Source: Baffinella frigidus (lineage: Eukaryota > Cryptophyceae > Cryptomonadales > Baffinellaceae). Taken from it: 11,978 nt of DNA. Below are positions 7,101-11,978 of the stretch, one piece after another. The stretch spans positions 736,949 to 748,926 of the forward strand of contig MU646305.1 in the NCBI GenBank assembly GCA_026770585.1, given 5' to 3'. Numbering within the stretch: position 1 is the stretch's first letter; each line of letters opens with the position of its first letter. Under the pieces are notes generated by a model. The model was not told where the DNA came from. It saw only the letters and a list, made by a program, of their open reading frames with translations, and made no database searches. Made by a program: the position numbers and the translations under genes.

Positions 7101-7277
7101 GGCAACGAAGCGCGCAACACGCCCCGACAGCGCAAACGGCGCACGCCAGCTGCCCCGAACATCCACCCGATCGACAGTCCGGGCGAGTCCGGCCACGGGG
7201 CGGGTGCAGCGGCCGTGGGGGCTGCGACGCCTCCTACCAAGCGGGCCAAGTACGGCCGGGGGGCTGAGGGAAAGTAG
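4103..7277 (+). CDS. Spliced gene for a TPR-repeat protein with basic, Pro/Ala/Lys-rich C-terminal tail (368 aa predicted)
   Basis: Predicted exons: 4103-4621, 4763-4889, 5692-5781, 6550-6656 and 7014-7277 (stop TAG). Exon junction phases 0, 1, 1 and 0 all agree, and the joins restore TPR helices. LADIHQRQ at the end of exon 1 joins GEHDLAIQNFKKALTLC (about residues 160-190). RARVLSSMAFAQARQERNPA joins AILLYREAHEILLGIPD (about 195-232). A TPR-like helix pair, ALKQESEGREEEAAVKYEAA, lies near residues 20-47. Exons 4 and 5 encode a disordered tail: PSNK/APSKK repeats, then clusters RQRKRR (about 319-324) and PPTKRAKYGRG (about 354-364) that fit nuclear localisation signals. TPR domains mediate protein-protein contacts, so I infer a nuclear adaptor or scaffold and no enzymatic role. 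ATG 4103 was chosen for its TCTCCATGCC context and because the sequence becomes protein-like after it. The order of exons 3 and 4 is least certain; a missed small exon is possible. No specific family was recognised. Confidence 0.72.
4622..4762 (+). other. Intron 1 of the TPR gene, GC-AG type
   Basis: The donor reads CAG|GCAAGA, close to the GC-AG donor consensus, and the acceptor is AAACGCAG|GG. Length is 141 bp. Splicing here joins LADIHQRQ to GEHDLAIQNF in phase 0, completing a TPR helix-turn-helix. Reading through instead meets a stop at about 4700. Confidence 0.75.
5058..5350 (+). pseudogene. Partial duplicate of exon 2, interrupted by an insertion
   Basis: CATCGACCGCGCGCGCG at 5058-5074 matches exon 2 at 4822-4838. 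GTCCTCTCCTCCATGGCG and onward (5295-5350) continues that match through the splice donor GCAGGT, with an extra T (GCGTTTTGCG against GCGTTTGCG) that shifts the frame. About 215 bases containing the hairpin separate the halves, at a CGCGCG microhomology. The insert starts near a degenerate family A tail (AGGTCCTTGAGGTTTAAAAT, from 5091). Confidence 0.7.
5121..5261. mobile_element. Long near-perfect hairpin (foldback) element in intron 2
   Basis: Arm 1 (5121-5188) begins GCCACCCTGGACGCAACATT and ends GAGATGCGGCC. Arm 2 (5195-5261) is its reverse complement with about seven or eight differences, and the loop is only AGATCA. The inner 31 bp or so (AAAAGTCAACTCCCCTTGAG then ATGCGGCC) are perfectly paired. 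In the intron RNA this would fold into one long double-stranded stem, like a miRNA/siRNA precursor or a foldback transposon; the sequence does not distinguish these. No clear target-site duplication. Confidence 0.85.
5355..5690 (-). repeat. Interstitial telomere-like tract (CCCTAAA-type) inside intron 2
   Basis: About 330 bases of CCCTAAA, CCCCAAA, CCCTCAA and CCCTAGA variants, C-rich on the plus strand, opposite to the tract at 1-117. The strand given is that of TTTAGGG. The final unit, CCTCAACCCAG, doubles as the 3' splice site of intron 2. Confidence 0.85.
5821..5909. repeat. Tandem 31-bp units derived from the 3' end of exon 3
   Basis: GTGATGACTGTTTGAGGATT plus CCGCACTAGAG at 5821-5851 is repeated with one change at 5852-5882. 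The GAGGATTCCGCA core matches exon 3 (5746 on), and the second unit continues as CTCGCTCTCATCATCGCAGGT, a copy of the exon end plus GT donor. Confidence 0.75.
5890..6160. repeat. Degenerate ~100-bp repeats bearing donor-like segments
   Basis: CATCATCGCAGG (about 5891), CATCATCTCAGG (about 5979) and CACCATCTCAGG (about 6107) are each followed by similar CCCTG..CCC, a C/T-rich spacer and GTGC(A/G)C...CACC. They look like a decayed tandem array of the exon 3 end and intron start. Confidence 0.5.
6363..6581. repeat. Duplicated splice acceptor and exon 4 start
   Basis: AACCTCGCTTTGCCCCCATCAG with GCCTTTCCTGCCAGCGGAGC (about 6364-6417) and AACCTCGCTTTCCCCCCCTT CAG with GCCTCTCTTGCCAGCGGGGC (about 6537-6581) are about 80% identical. 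In exon 4's frame the upstream copy reads GLSCQRSPVGTS then stops, so the downstream copy is the usable exon. Confidence 0.7.
6657..7013 (+). other. Intron 4 of the TPR gene
   Basis: Donor AAGAAG|GTACCC and acceptor CCCCGCCAG|AAGCGC give 357 bp in phase 0, with a poly(C) stretch as the polypyrimidine tract. Joining links APSKK to KRNPVKPG, a continuous basic tail. An overlapping proline/arginine-rich open frame through the intron is best explained by composition. Confidence 0.6.
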
Positions 7278-7359
7278 ATGGCGGCCCTAGGGGATGCTAG
7301 CGTTTCCAGAGAGGTGCTGGCGTCCCAGGGGACTCGGCGATCAGCTCCTTGCAAGTCTA

Positions 7360-7461
7360 TCCCTTAAGTGGCGAGTAGGCTCATACGCCCTACCGTAGGG
7401 CCCTAGGACCTGCCTAGGACCTCTTGGCCGTCAAATTTTGACGGCCTCGCCACTGAAGGGA
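7360..7461. mobile_element. TA-flanked MITE, family B copy 1
   Basis: Terminal inverted repeats TCCCTTAAGTGGCGAG and CTCGCCACTGAAGGGA (15 of 16 paired) are bounded by TA dinucleotides at 7358-7359 and 7462-7463, the Tc1/mariner or Stowaway pattern. Inside are palindromes CCCTACCGTAGGG, CCTAGG repeated, and GGCCGTCAAA-T-TTTGACGGCC (7426-7446). It lies about 80 bp beyond the TPR gene stop and may be in the 3' UTR. Confidence 0.8.
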
Positions 7462-7536
7462 TAGCTCCGCTGCGTGCTCGCGCCCACCCACAAACGGCGT
7501 CAACGGCTGCTTCCCTGCAGCACAGCTGACCCCTAT

Positions 7537-7640
7537 CCTTTAGGTCCTTTAGGTTCTTCGAGCTCCCAACATAGGCGGACACTGGAACTCATCTGCAGAA
7601 AAGCCATGCTTCCTAATCAGAGAGTGTCTTCTCCTCTGCT
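7537..7640 (-). mobile_element. SINE-like family A, copy 6 (diverged fragment)
   Basis: TCCTTTAGGTCCTTTAGG, two tail units in reverse, is followed by CTCCCAACATAG and CTGCAGAAAAGCCATGCTT, matching the 3' part of family A with many changes. Confidence 0.5.
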
Positions 7641-7929
7641 CTCAGCTTGCATGTAACAATACATGGTGTCTTTACTACCAACCCCGCACCTCGCCCCAGT
7701 TAATTCCCCTCGCCCCCCCCCACCCCCCGCGCCTATCTGCAACCCCCACCCCCTCACAAGAGCTCAAGCACATCCAACGAGTCGTCAAAGTCGTCCCCCC
7801 CACCCGCTGCGCTGGTGGCCCACGAGTGCCCTGGGCGAGCCGCCGCGGCCGGGGGGCGGAGCGGCGAGTCGGTGGTGGGGGTGCCGGTGGTGACGGAGAG
7901 GTCGACGCCTGTGCGCCGCAGGCCAGCGC
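7641..7929. other. No gene seen; C-rich then GC-rich spacer
   Basis: Several C-runs (about 7710-7730, 7795) and a GGTGGGGGTGCCGGTGGTG stretch, without a supportable coding frame. Confidence 0.45.
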
Positions 7930-8051
7930 GCGCTCCTACGCAGGGGGGGGGGCGCGGTTACACAGGGATATCTGGGTTACGCGAACTCAGGGCTTGAGAG
8001 CCCGCACCGGGTTTGGGGGCCGCGTGCTTTGAGTTTGGCACCGCGCTCCTA

Positions 8052-8168
8052 CAGGGGTACCTCGCTCATAAGAACCCCCCCCCCCCTAGGACCCTACAGT
8101 AGGCCTATGCCTAGGGCCCTATGGTGGTCCTAGGGGGGGGGCAGTTTCTTATGAGCGAGGTACCCCTG
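8052..8168. mobile_element. TA-flanked MITE, family C, with intact TIRs
   Basis: Termini CAGGGGTACCTCGCTCATAA plus GAA are perfectly inverted over 23 bp (8052-8074 with 8146-8168) and flanked by TA on each side (8050-8051, 8169-8170). The 117-bp body holds C and G runs that can pair, plus CCCTACAGTAGG. An unoccupied copy of the target, GCTCCTACGCAGGGGG, is at 7932-7947, which defines the ends and the TA duplication. Perfect TIRs suggest a recent insertion. Confidence 0.88.
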
Positions 8169-8185
8169 TACGCAGGGGGGGGGGG

Positions 8186-8216
8186 TGCGTTTAATCAAAC
8201 GCACGATTGATTAAAC
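8186..8216. repeat. Overlapping alternative hairpins
   Basis: GTGCGTTT-AATC-AAACGCAC overlaps GTTTAATCAA-acgcacga-TTGATTAAAC. The two stems are mutually exclusive because they share bases 8189-8204. Confidence 0.6.
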
Positions 8217-8420
8217 AAGAGTTGCGTGTTTTCGGTGGAGTCGTGCGGGAGAGAGAGTGAGGAAATCGTGCGTTTGTTACGGGTCGAAATCAACATGGCT
8301 ACCATGTGTTTCCTTCCGTGAAGGCCTTGTAAGGGGAAAAGACGCGGTTAGGGATATCTGGGTTACAACGCTCAGAGCTTGAGAACCCGCAGCGAATTTG
8401 GGGCCTGCGTTTTTTTAAAT

Positions 8421-8488
8421 TTAGTACTGGGGGGTTCACTAAATCTCGCGTTTGACTAAATCTCGCGTAGTCAACCCGAAGGTACTAA
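8421..8488. repeat. Imperfect inverted repeat around a duplicated 14-mer
   Basis: TTAGTACTGGGGGGTT pairs with AACCCGAAGGTACTAA, 12 of 16. Between them ACTAAATCTCGCGT occurs twice. Confidence 0.5.
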
Positions 8489-8535
8489 TGTAAGAACAAA
8501 GACACCGACCGAGGCTCGACCAAGGGGTGTTGTTA

Positions 8536-8636
8536 TCTCTGAAGTGGCGAGGGGGTCAAAATTGACCCCCAAGAGGTCCTAGGCAGGTCCTAGGGCCCTA
8601 CGGTAGGGCGTATGAGCCTACTAGTCACTGAAGGGA
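8536..8636. mobile_element. TA-flanked MITE, family B copy 2 (reverse orientation)
   Basis: The reverse complement of the copy at 7360 with strong similarity throughout, flanked by TA (8534-8535, 8637-8638). The inner palindrome is GGGGGTCAA-AA-TTGACCCCC (8551-8570), where copy 1 has GGCCGTCAAA/TTTGACGGCC. Outer termini are more degraded than in copy 1. Confidence 0.8.
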
Positions 8637-8694
8637 TAGCCCGGACATCCCTGTAGATGGTATGACACGACCGCGGTAAGAGAAGGGGGAGCCA

Positions 8695-8893
8695 CCAGCA
8701 ACCCGTAGCAGCTTTTACCGGGTCCTTGCAATGATTCGGGTATTTTATTTCAAAGAAAATCTTTCCTATGACCCTACGGTAGGAAACCCTAGGGACCTAG
8801 AATTGCTGACGGGAGATACCAAGGATATTTCCTTGATTCGGCTGAAATTTACTACAGTGCCCGATCCGGATATAAGCTGCTACGGGTTGCTGG
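8695..8893. mobile_element. 199-bp element with 20-bp perfect terminal inverted repeats
   Basis: CCAGCAACCCGTAGCAGCTT at 8695-8714 is exactly inverted at 8874-8893. Flanks GGGAGCCAC and GGGAGGGCAC may be a degenerate target-site duplication. The interior holds CCCTACGGTAGG within TTTCCTA/TAGGAAA arms. A 68-codon open frame across it is not convincing. Confidence 0.7.
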
Positions 8894-9131
8894 GGGAGGG
8901 CACGGCGAGGCGTCACACGCCAGACACCAAACCCTAAATTGTAATTCTCAAACGCCAAGCGCCGAACGCCCGGTGAATTTAACGGTGTGAGGCCGTATAA
9001 ATAAATTCTTCAGGCAACTCGTTCCGATATGAATGCGAGAACAAGATCTGCTTATTTGTTTTTGGAATTATGTTTCGTTTAGAGTGACCCACGTGCTTGA
9101 CAAATCTATTTCTTCGAGCTCCGATTATGGA
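8894..9131. other. No gene seen; mixed spacer
   Basis: A single ACCAAACCCTAAA telomere-like remnant (about 8926-8938) and otherwise unremarkable sequence. Confidence 0.4.
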
Positions 9132-9303
9132 AGTGCGCGGAAGCGGTGCGCCTGCGACGACTTGGGCAGTGCTCCCCTCACTCGGTCCTCAGTCCTCAGC
9201 CCCACACCTTACACCCCAAACCGTCAACGCTCAACCCTACTCCCTACTCCCTCATCCCTCATCCCCGAACCCGAAACGACGTGCACCTGCGACGACTTGG
9301 GCA

Positions 9304-9410
9304 CCCCCAAGAGGTCCTAGGCAGGTCCTAGGGCCGTACAGTAGGGCGTACGAGCCTTCTAGTCACTGAAGGGACAGCCTGGACATCCCTGTAGATGGTA
9401 TGGCACGACC
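9304..9410. mobile_element. Family B copy 3, truncated, with shared flank
   Basis: Matches copy 2 from CCCCCAAGAGGTCCTAGGCA to CACTGAAGGGACAG and continues past the element end for about 35 bp (GGACATCCCTGTAGATGGTA and on), exactly as after copy 2 (to 8671). The left terminus is missing, cut at satellite sequence. The shared flank shows that it arrived by segmental duplication of copy 2 and not by transposition. Confidence 0.75.
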
Positions 9411-9420
9411 ATACCATCTA
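9390..9420. repeat. Perfect 12-bp hairpin
   Basis: GTAGATGGTATG-gcacgac-CATACCATCTAC lies at the junction where family B flank returns to satellite sequence; an inverted duplication at a breakpoint is likely. Confidence 0.75.
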
Positions 9421-9680
9421 CAGTGCGCGGAAGCGGTGCACCTGCGACGACTTGGGCAGTGCTCCCCATCACTCGGGCAGTGCTCCCCTCACTCGGTCCT
9501 CAGCCCCACACCCTACACCCTACAACCCACACCGTCAACTCTCAACCCTACTCCCTACCCCCTCATCCCGAATCTCCGAACCCGAAACGACGTGCACCTG
9601 CGACGACTTGGGCAGTGCTCCCCTCAGTCGGTCCTCATCCCCACACCCTACACCCCAAACCGTCAACTCTCAACCCTAAT

Positions 9681-9883
9681 CTAATCGCGGCGAGTATTTA
9701 TGATACATATGTGAGCGGGGATCTCCGATCCGTTTTAAAAAGTATTTTCCACGAAAATTACTACACAATAAGTGTCATTTTACTTGGGACGTGACTAAAT
9801 GATTCAGACGTGTAGTAATTTTCATTGCAAATCGGATCGGAGATCCCCGCTCACATATTTATCATAAATACTCGTCCGGATGA
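9681..9883. mobile_element. TIR element, family F copy 1, inserted in satellite E
   Basis: 42-bp arms, 9691-9732 starting CGAGTATTTATGATA and 9833-9874 ending TATCATAAATACTCG, match at 41 positions. Inner arms GAAAATTACTACAC (9753-9766) and GTGTAGTAATTTTC (9810-9823) also pair. The right terminus is CCGGATGA. The empty satellite site CAACCCTAATCCCTACTCCC (10012-10031) implies insertion with duplication of AAT. Confidence 0.85.
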
Positions 9884-10137
9884 AATCCCTACTCCCTACT
9901 CCCGAATCCCCGAACCCGAAACGACGTCCACCTGCGACGACTTGGGCAGTGCTCCCCTCACTCAGTCCTCAGTCCTCAGCCCCACACCCTACACCCCACA
10001 CCGTCAACGCTCAACCCTAATCCCTACTCCCGAATCCCCGAACCCGAAACGACGTGCACCTGCGACGACTTGGGCAGTGAGGCCGCCCGTGTAGTTGAAG
10101 GACCCTCCCTTCTTCTCCACTGCTTCTGGTACTGCTC

Positions 10138-10495
10138 CCGGGGTTTCGGGTTTCGGGTTCGGGGTGTGGGGTTCAAGGTTTTAGCGTTTCGGGTTCAGGG
10201 TGTGTGGGGTTCCGGGTTTCGGGTTCGGGGTGTGGGGGTTCGGGTTCAGGGTGTGGGGTTCAAGGTTTTAGGGTTTCGGGTTCAGGGTGTGTGGGGTTTC
10301 GGGTTCAGGGTGTGGGGTTTCGGGTTCAGGGTTCAGGGTGTGGGGTTCAAGGTTTTAGGGTTTCGGGTTCAGGGTGTGGGGGGTTTCGGGTTTCAGATTT
10401 CGGGTTTCGGGTTTCGGGCTTCGGGTTCGGGGTGTGGGGTTCTTCCCTTTCCGGGGCCGTGCCACGCGGTTTCGGGTTCAAGATTTCAGGGTTTA
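10138..10495 (+). repeat. G-rich degenerate telomere-like tract with 87-bp higher-order period
   Basis: GGGTTTC, GGGTTCA and GGGTGTG variants dominate. GGTTCAAGGTTTTAG starts at about 10170, 10257 and 10344, an exact 87-base period over three units. The long glycine/valine/phenylalanine-rich open frame across it follows from the repeat and is not a gene. Confidence 0.85.
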
Positions 10496-10909
10496 GTGGC
10501 ATGCGGTCCCACGCCAGAGTGGATGTGGGTGTTGATTTTTTTAAAACCTTTCTGATCTTTTGGTTCTTTGACTTTTGAAACCCACTGCCCTCAGGAGGAA
10601 TTGACTTTAGGCGACCCCTTCCAAGAATCTGGCGTGGTCACACTGCGAACCTCCCGTGCTCCGGTGCGCGAAATGTGACCCCCCCCCCCCCTTTGAAATT
10701 AGACCGCACGGGGGGGGGCTTGTAGCGTAAATCCCGGCGGGATTCACAAGGCAGGAAGGTTCATCGACCGAATCTCTTACGCAATGGCGGGTGCGAGGTG
10801 TGAGGGTTGGGGACTCACGTTTGGGGGGCCCGCGCCTCCCCACTCGAGGCTGGAAGATGGAGTATTTTAAATTTGGGGTTGTTCAATTTAGTACCAGTCA
10901 CGGACAGGC
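10496..10909. other. No gene seen; homopolymers and short inverted repeats
   Basis: Contains GGTCACA/TGTGACC (10636 and 10674), a C-run (about 10678-10691) facing a G-run (about 10709-10718), and AATCCC-GGC-GGGATT (about 10731). GGTGCGAGG..GGGTTGGGGACT near 10790 recurs near 11348, and TTACG..A.GGCGGGTGCGA near 10778 recurs at 11119. No supportable coding frame. Confidence 0.5.
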
Positions 10910-10951
10910 TTGGTCACGAATCTAACAGATGTCTGTCAGATACGTGACCAA
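10910..10951. repeat. 42-bp near-perfect palindrome
   Basis: TTGGTCACG-a-ATCT-a-ACAGA-tg-TCTGT-c-AGAT-a-CGTGACCAA: 18 paired positions per arm, interrupted only by two unpaired positions, with a 2-base centre. Confidence 0.75.
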
Positions 10952-10963
10952 ACGCCCCTATTT

Positions 10964-10983
10964 GTGTGAAAATTACTACACAC
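10964..10983. repeat. Isolated family F core motif
   Basis: GTGTGAAAATTACTACACAC contains GAAAATTACTACAC, the subterminal motif of both family F elements, without recognisable termini. Confidence 0.5.
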
Positions 10984-11178
10984 CTCTTTCCCCCCCTTCA
11001 CTTGTAAAAGAATCCATGTTTTAAAATAATCGCATTTCTAGCCTCGAGTGCCCCCCCAGCATGCCGGCCACCATATCACCTCACGCAAACCACGTTCAAA
11101 GGTCCAGCAGCCGGCTCCCTTACGACACGGCGGGTGCGATTTCAAGAGACAGACACTGGAGCCATTGGATTGAGAATT

Positions 11179-11339
11179 TCATCCGGTCAGGTATTTGATT
11201 TAAATGTTCGGCGGAGTTCCCCATACAACGAAAATTACCGCACAAGCGATAAAAGAGTCGTGTCCAAACGATCATGTGTAGTAATTTTCGTACATTCGGG
11301 GAACTCCCGATCATTTGATTTAAATACCTGACCGGATGA
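11179..11339. mobile_element. TIR element, family F copy 2
   Basis: TCATCCGGTCAGGTATTT at 11179 is inverted as AAATACCTGACCGGATGA ending at 11339. Inner GGAGTTCCCC/GGGGAACTCC and GAAAATTACCGCAC/GTGTAGTAATTTTC also pair. Termini and core match copy 1 at 9681, while the intervening arm sequence differs. ATT on the left and GATT on the right may be the target duplication. Confidence 0.8.
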
Positions 11340-11485
11340 GATTATTCGGTGCGAGGGTTGGGGACTGACGTTTGGTCCCCGAGCCCCCCCCAAGCATCCC
11401 AGCGACCTCGTCTAGGTCCACCGAATCTTCTGACTCGTCCCACCCCACGCTCTCCTCCCCGTGTCTGCGAACAGAGAGACGTGTT

Positions 11486-11557
11486 ACTATTATTATTGTC
11501 ATCATCATTATTATTGTTATTATTATTATTATTATTATCATTATTATTATTATTGTT

Positions 11558-11610
<53 letters not shown>
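11486..11610. repeat. Compound trinucleotide microsatellite (ATT)n-(CAT)n
   Basis: About 65 bases of ATT/TAT with GTT and CAT interruptions, followed by about 57 bases of almost pure CAT/ATC. Predicted homopolymeric His, Ile, Asp or Asn frames on both strands are artefacts of the repeat. Confidence 0.95.
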
Positions 11611-11690
11611 GCCACACGCACAAAACCACACATCCACCTCCCCACAAACCCACACGACTCGCCAATCTCATCGCGATCCATAACATAATT

Positions 11691-11821
11691 AATCTCGGAA
11701 CTGTCCTTCTAAACAATTCTTGGTACAAATCCAGATATTTTAAAGCCCCAAAAGTACGAATATTTTAAACCCCTAAACGTTCTTGGTACAAATCTTCGTT
11801 TAAAATGACATTCCTGAGATT
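11691..11821. repeat. Imperfect inverted repeat with internal direct repeats
   Basis: AATCTCGGAACTGTCCTTCTAAAC on the left pairs loosely with GTTTAAAATGACATTCCTGAGATT on the right. TTCTTGGTACAAATC occurs at about 11718 and 11780, and TATTTTAAA is repeated. It may be a decayed foldback element. Confidence 0.45.
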
Positions 11822-11852
11822 CATTCTATTTGGTGCTGGGACTAAATCGGGG

Positions 11853-11978
<126 letters not shown>

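Larger units (their letters stand above)
7930..8427. repeat. Direct repeat D, two copies ~390 bp apart
   Basis: About 7950-8037 and 8341-8427 share GCGGTTA, AGGGATATCTGGGTTAC, CTCAG, GCTTGAGA, CCCGCA and TTTGGGG, at roughly 75-80% identity. GCGCTCCTACGCAGGGGG also occurs at 7930, and again at 8043 where it is split by the family C element. Confidence 0.65.
9132..10080. repeat. Satellite E, ~130-155-bp unit, six unit starts
   Basis: CCTGCGACGACTTGGGCA recurs at 9151, 9286, 9441, 9597, 9931 and 10059. Full units continue GTGCTCCCCTCACTCGGTCC, then CCACACCCTACACCCCA, AACCGTCAAC, CAACCCTA, CTCCCTA and CCGAACCCGAAACGACGTGC. The second half resembles degenerate CCCTAAA, so the unit may have grown from telomere-like sequence. 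Two elements interrupt the array at about 9304-9410 and 9681-9883. Open frames through it reflect the repeat. Confidence 0.85.

Noticed and set aside
8731-8937. 68-codon open frame in the 20-bp TIR element
   Set aside because: Short, runs over the right TIR, and has no motif; not enough to call a gene.
9132-10080. Possible CRISPR array
   Set aside because: Repeat blocks are embedded in larger units whose intervening sequence is also conserved; no unique spacers, no cas genes, and a eukaryotic context.
10070-10578. Long Gly/Val/Phe-rich open frames
   Set aside because: Direct translation of degenerate telomere-like repeats; absence of stops is a composition effect.
11320-11768. Open frames with poly-His, poly-Ile, poly-Asp/Asn or poly-Met
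   Set aside because: Produced by the trinucleotide microsatellite on both strands.

Overview
The window looks like nuclear, subtelomere-like accessory DNA from a eukaryote, most likely a microalga or related protist. The evidence is degenerate plant/alga-type TTTAGGG repeats in both orientations, a spliced gene with GT-AG and GC-AG introns, SINE-like and MITE-like repeats, microsatellites and many C/G homopolymers. Nothing resembles a bacterial operon. Cryptophyte, haptophyte and dinoflagellate are all possible; the sequence alone does not decide. LAYOUT: 1-117 is a G-rich telomere-like tract. 118-849 holds a minus-strand protein-coding relic broken by two frame changes, abutting that tract at its 3' end and a short hairpin repeat at its 5' end. 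1109-1972 is a head-to-tail cluster of a roughly 290-bp SINE-like family with a tandem 9-mer tail; further copies lie at 3273-3510 (reverse) and 7537-7640. 1983-3751 is a patchwork of inverted-repeat elements and short tandem duplications. The one convincing gene lies on the plus strand at 4103-7277: five exons joined in consistent phase give a 368-residue protein with TPR helices and a basic, Pro/Ala/Lys-rich tail with likely nuclear-localisation clusters. Its introns hold a near-perfect hairpin of about 140 bp, a 330-bp interstitial telomere-like tract that supplies a splice acceptor, and duplicated pieces of its own exons and splice sites. After the gene (7360-9410) come TA-flanked Tc1/mariner- or Stowaway-like MITEs, one with its empty target site preserved nearby. 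9132-10080 is a satellite with a unit of about 130-155 bp, interrupted by two elements. 10138-10495 is a G-rich degenerate telomere-like tract with an 87-bp higher-order period. The right end has another TIR element related to the one inside the satellite, a compound trinucleotide microsatellite and a poly(C) run of at least 125 bases reaching the window edge. FUNCTION: there is one plausible expressed gene and no transposase or reverse transcriptase, so all mobile elements here look non-autonomous. The main interest is how non-autonomous repeats and telomere-like sequence have been absorbed into a gene's introns and splice sites, and how small palindromic elements nest and covary. I see no evidence for a defence system, a CRISPR array or a metabolic cluster.
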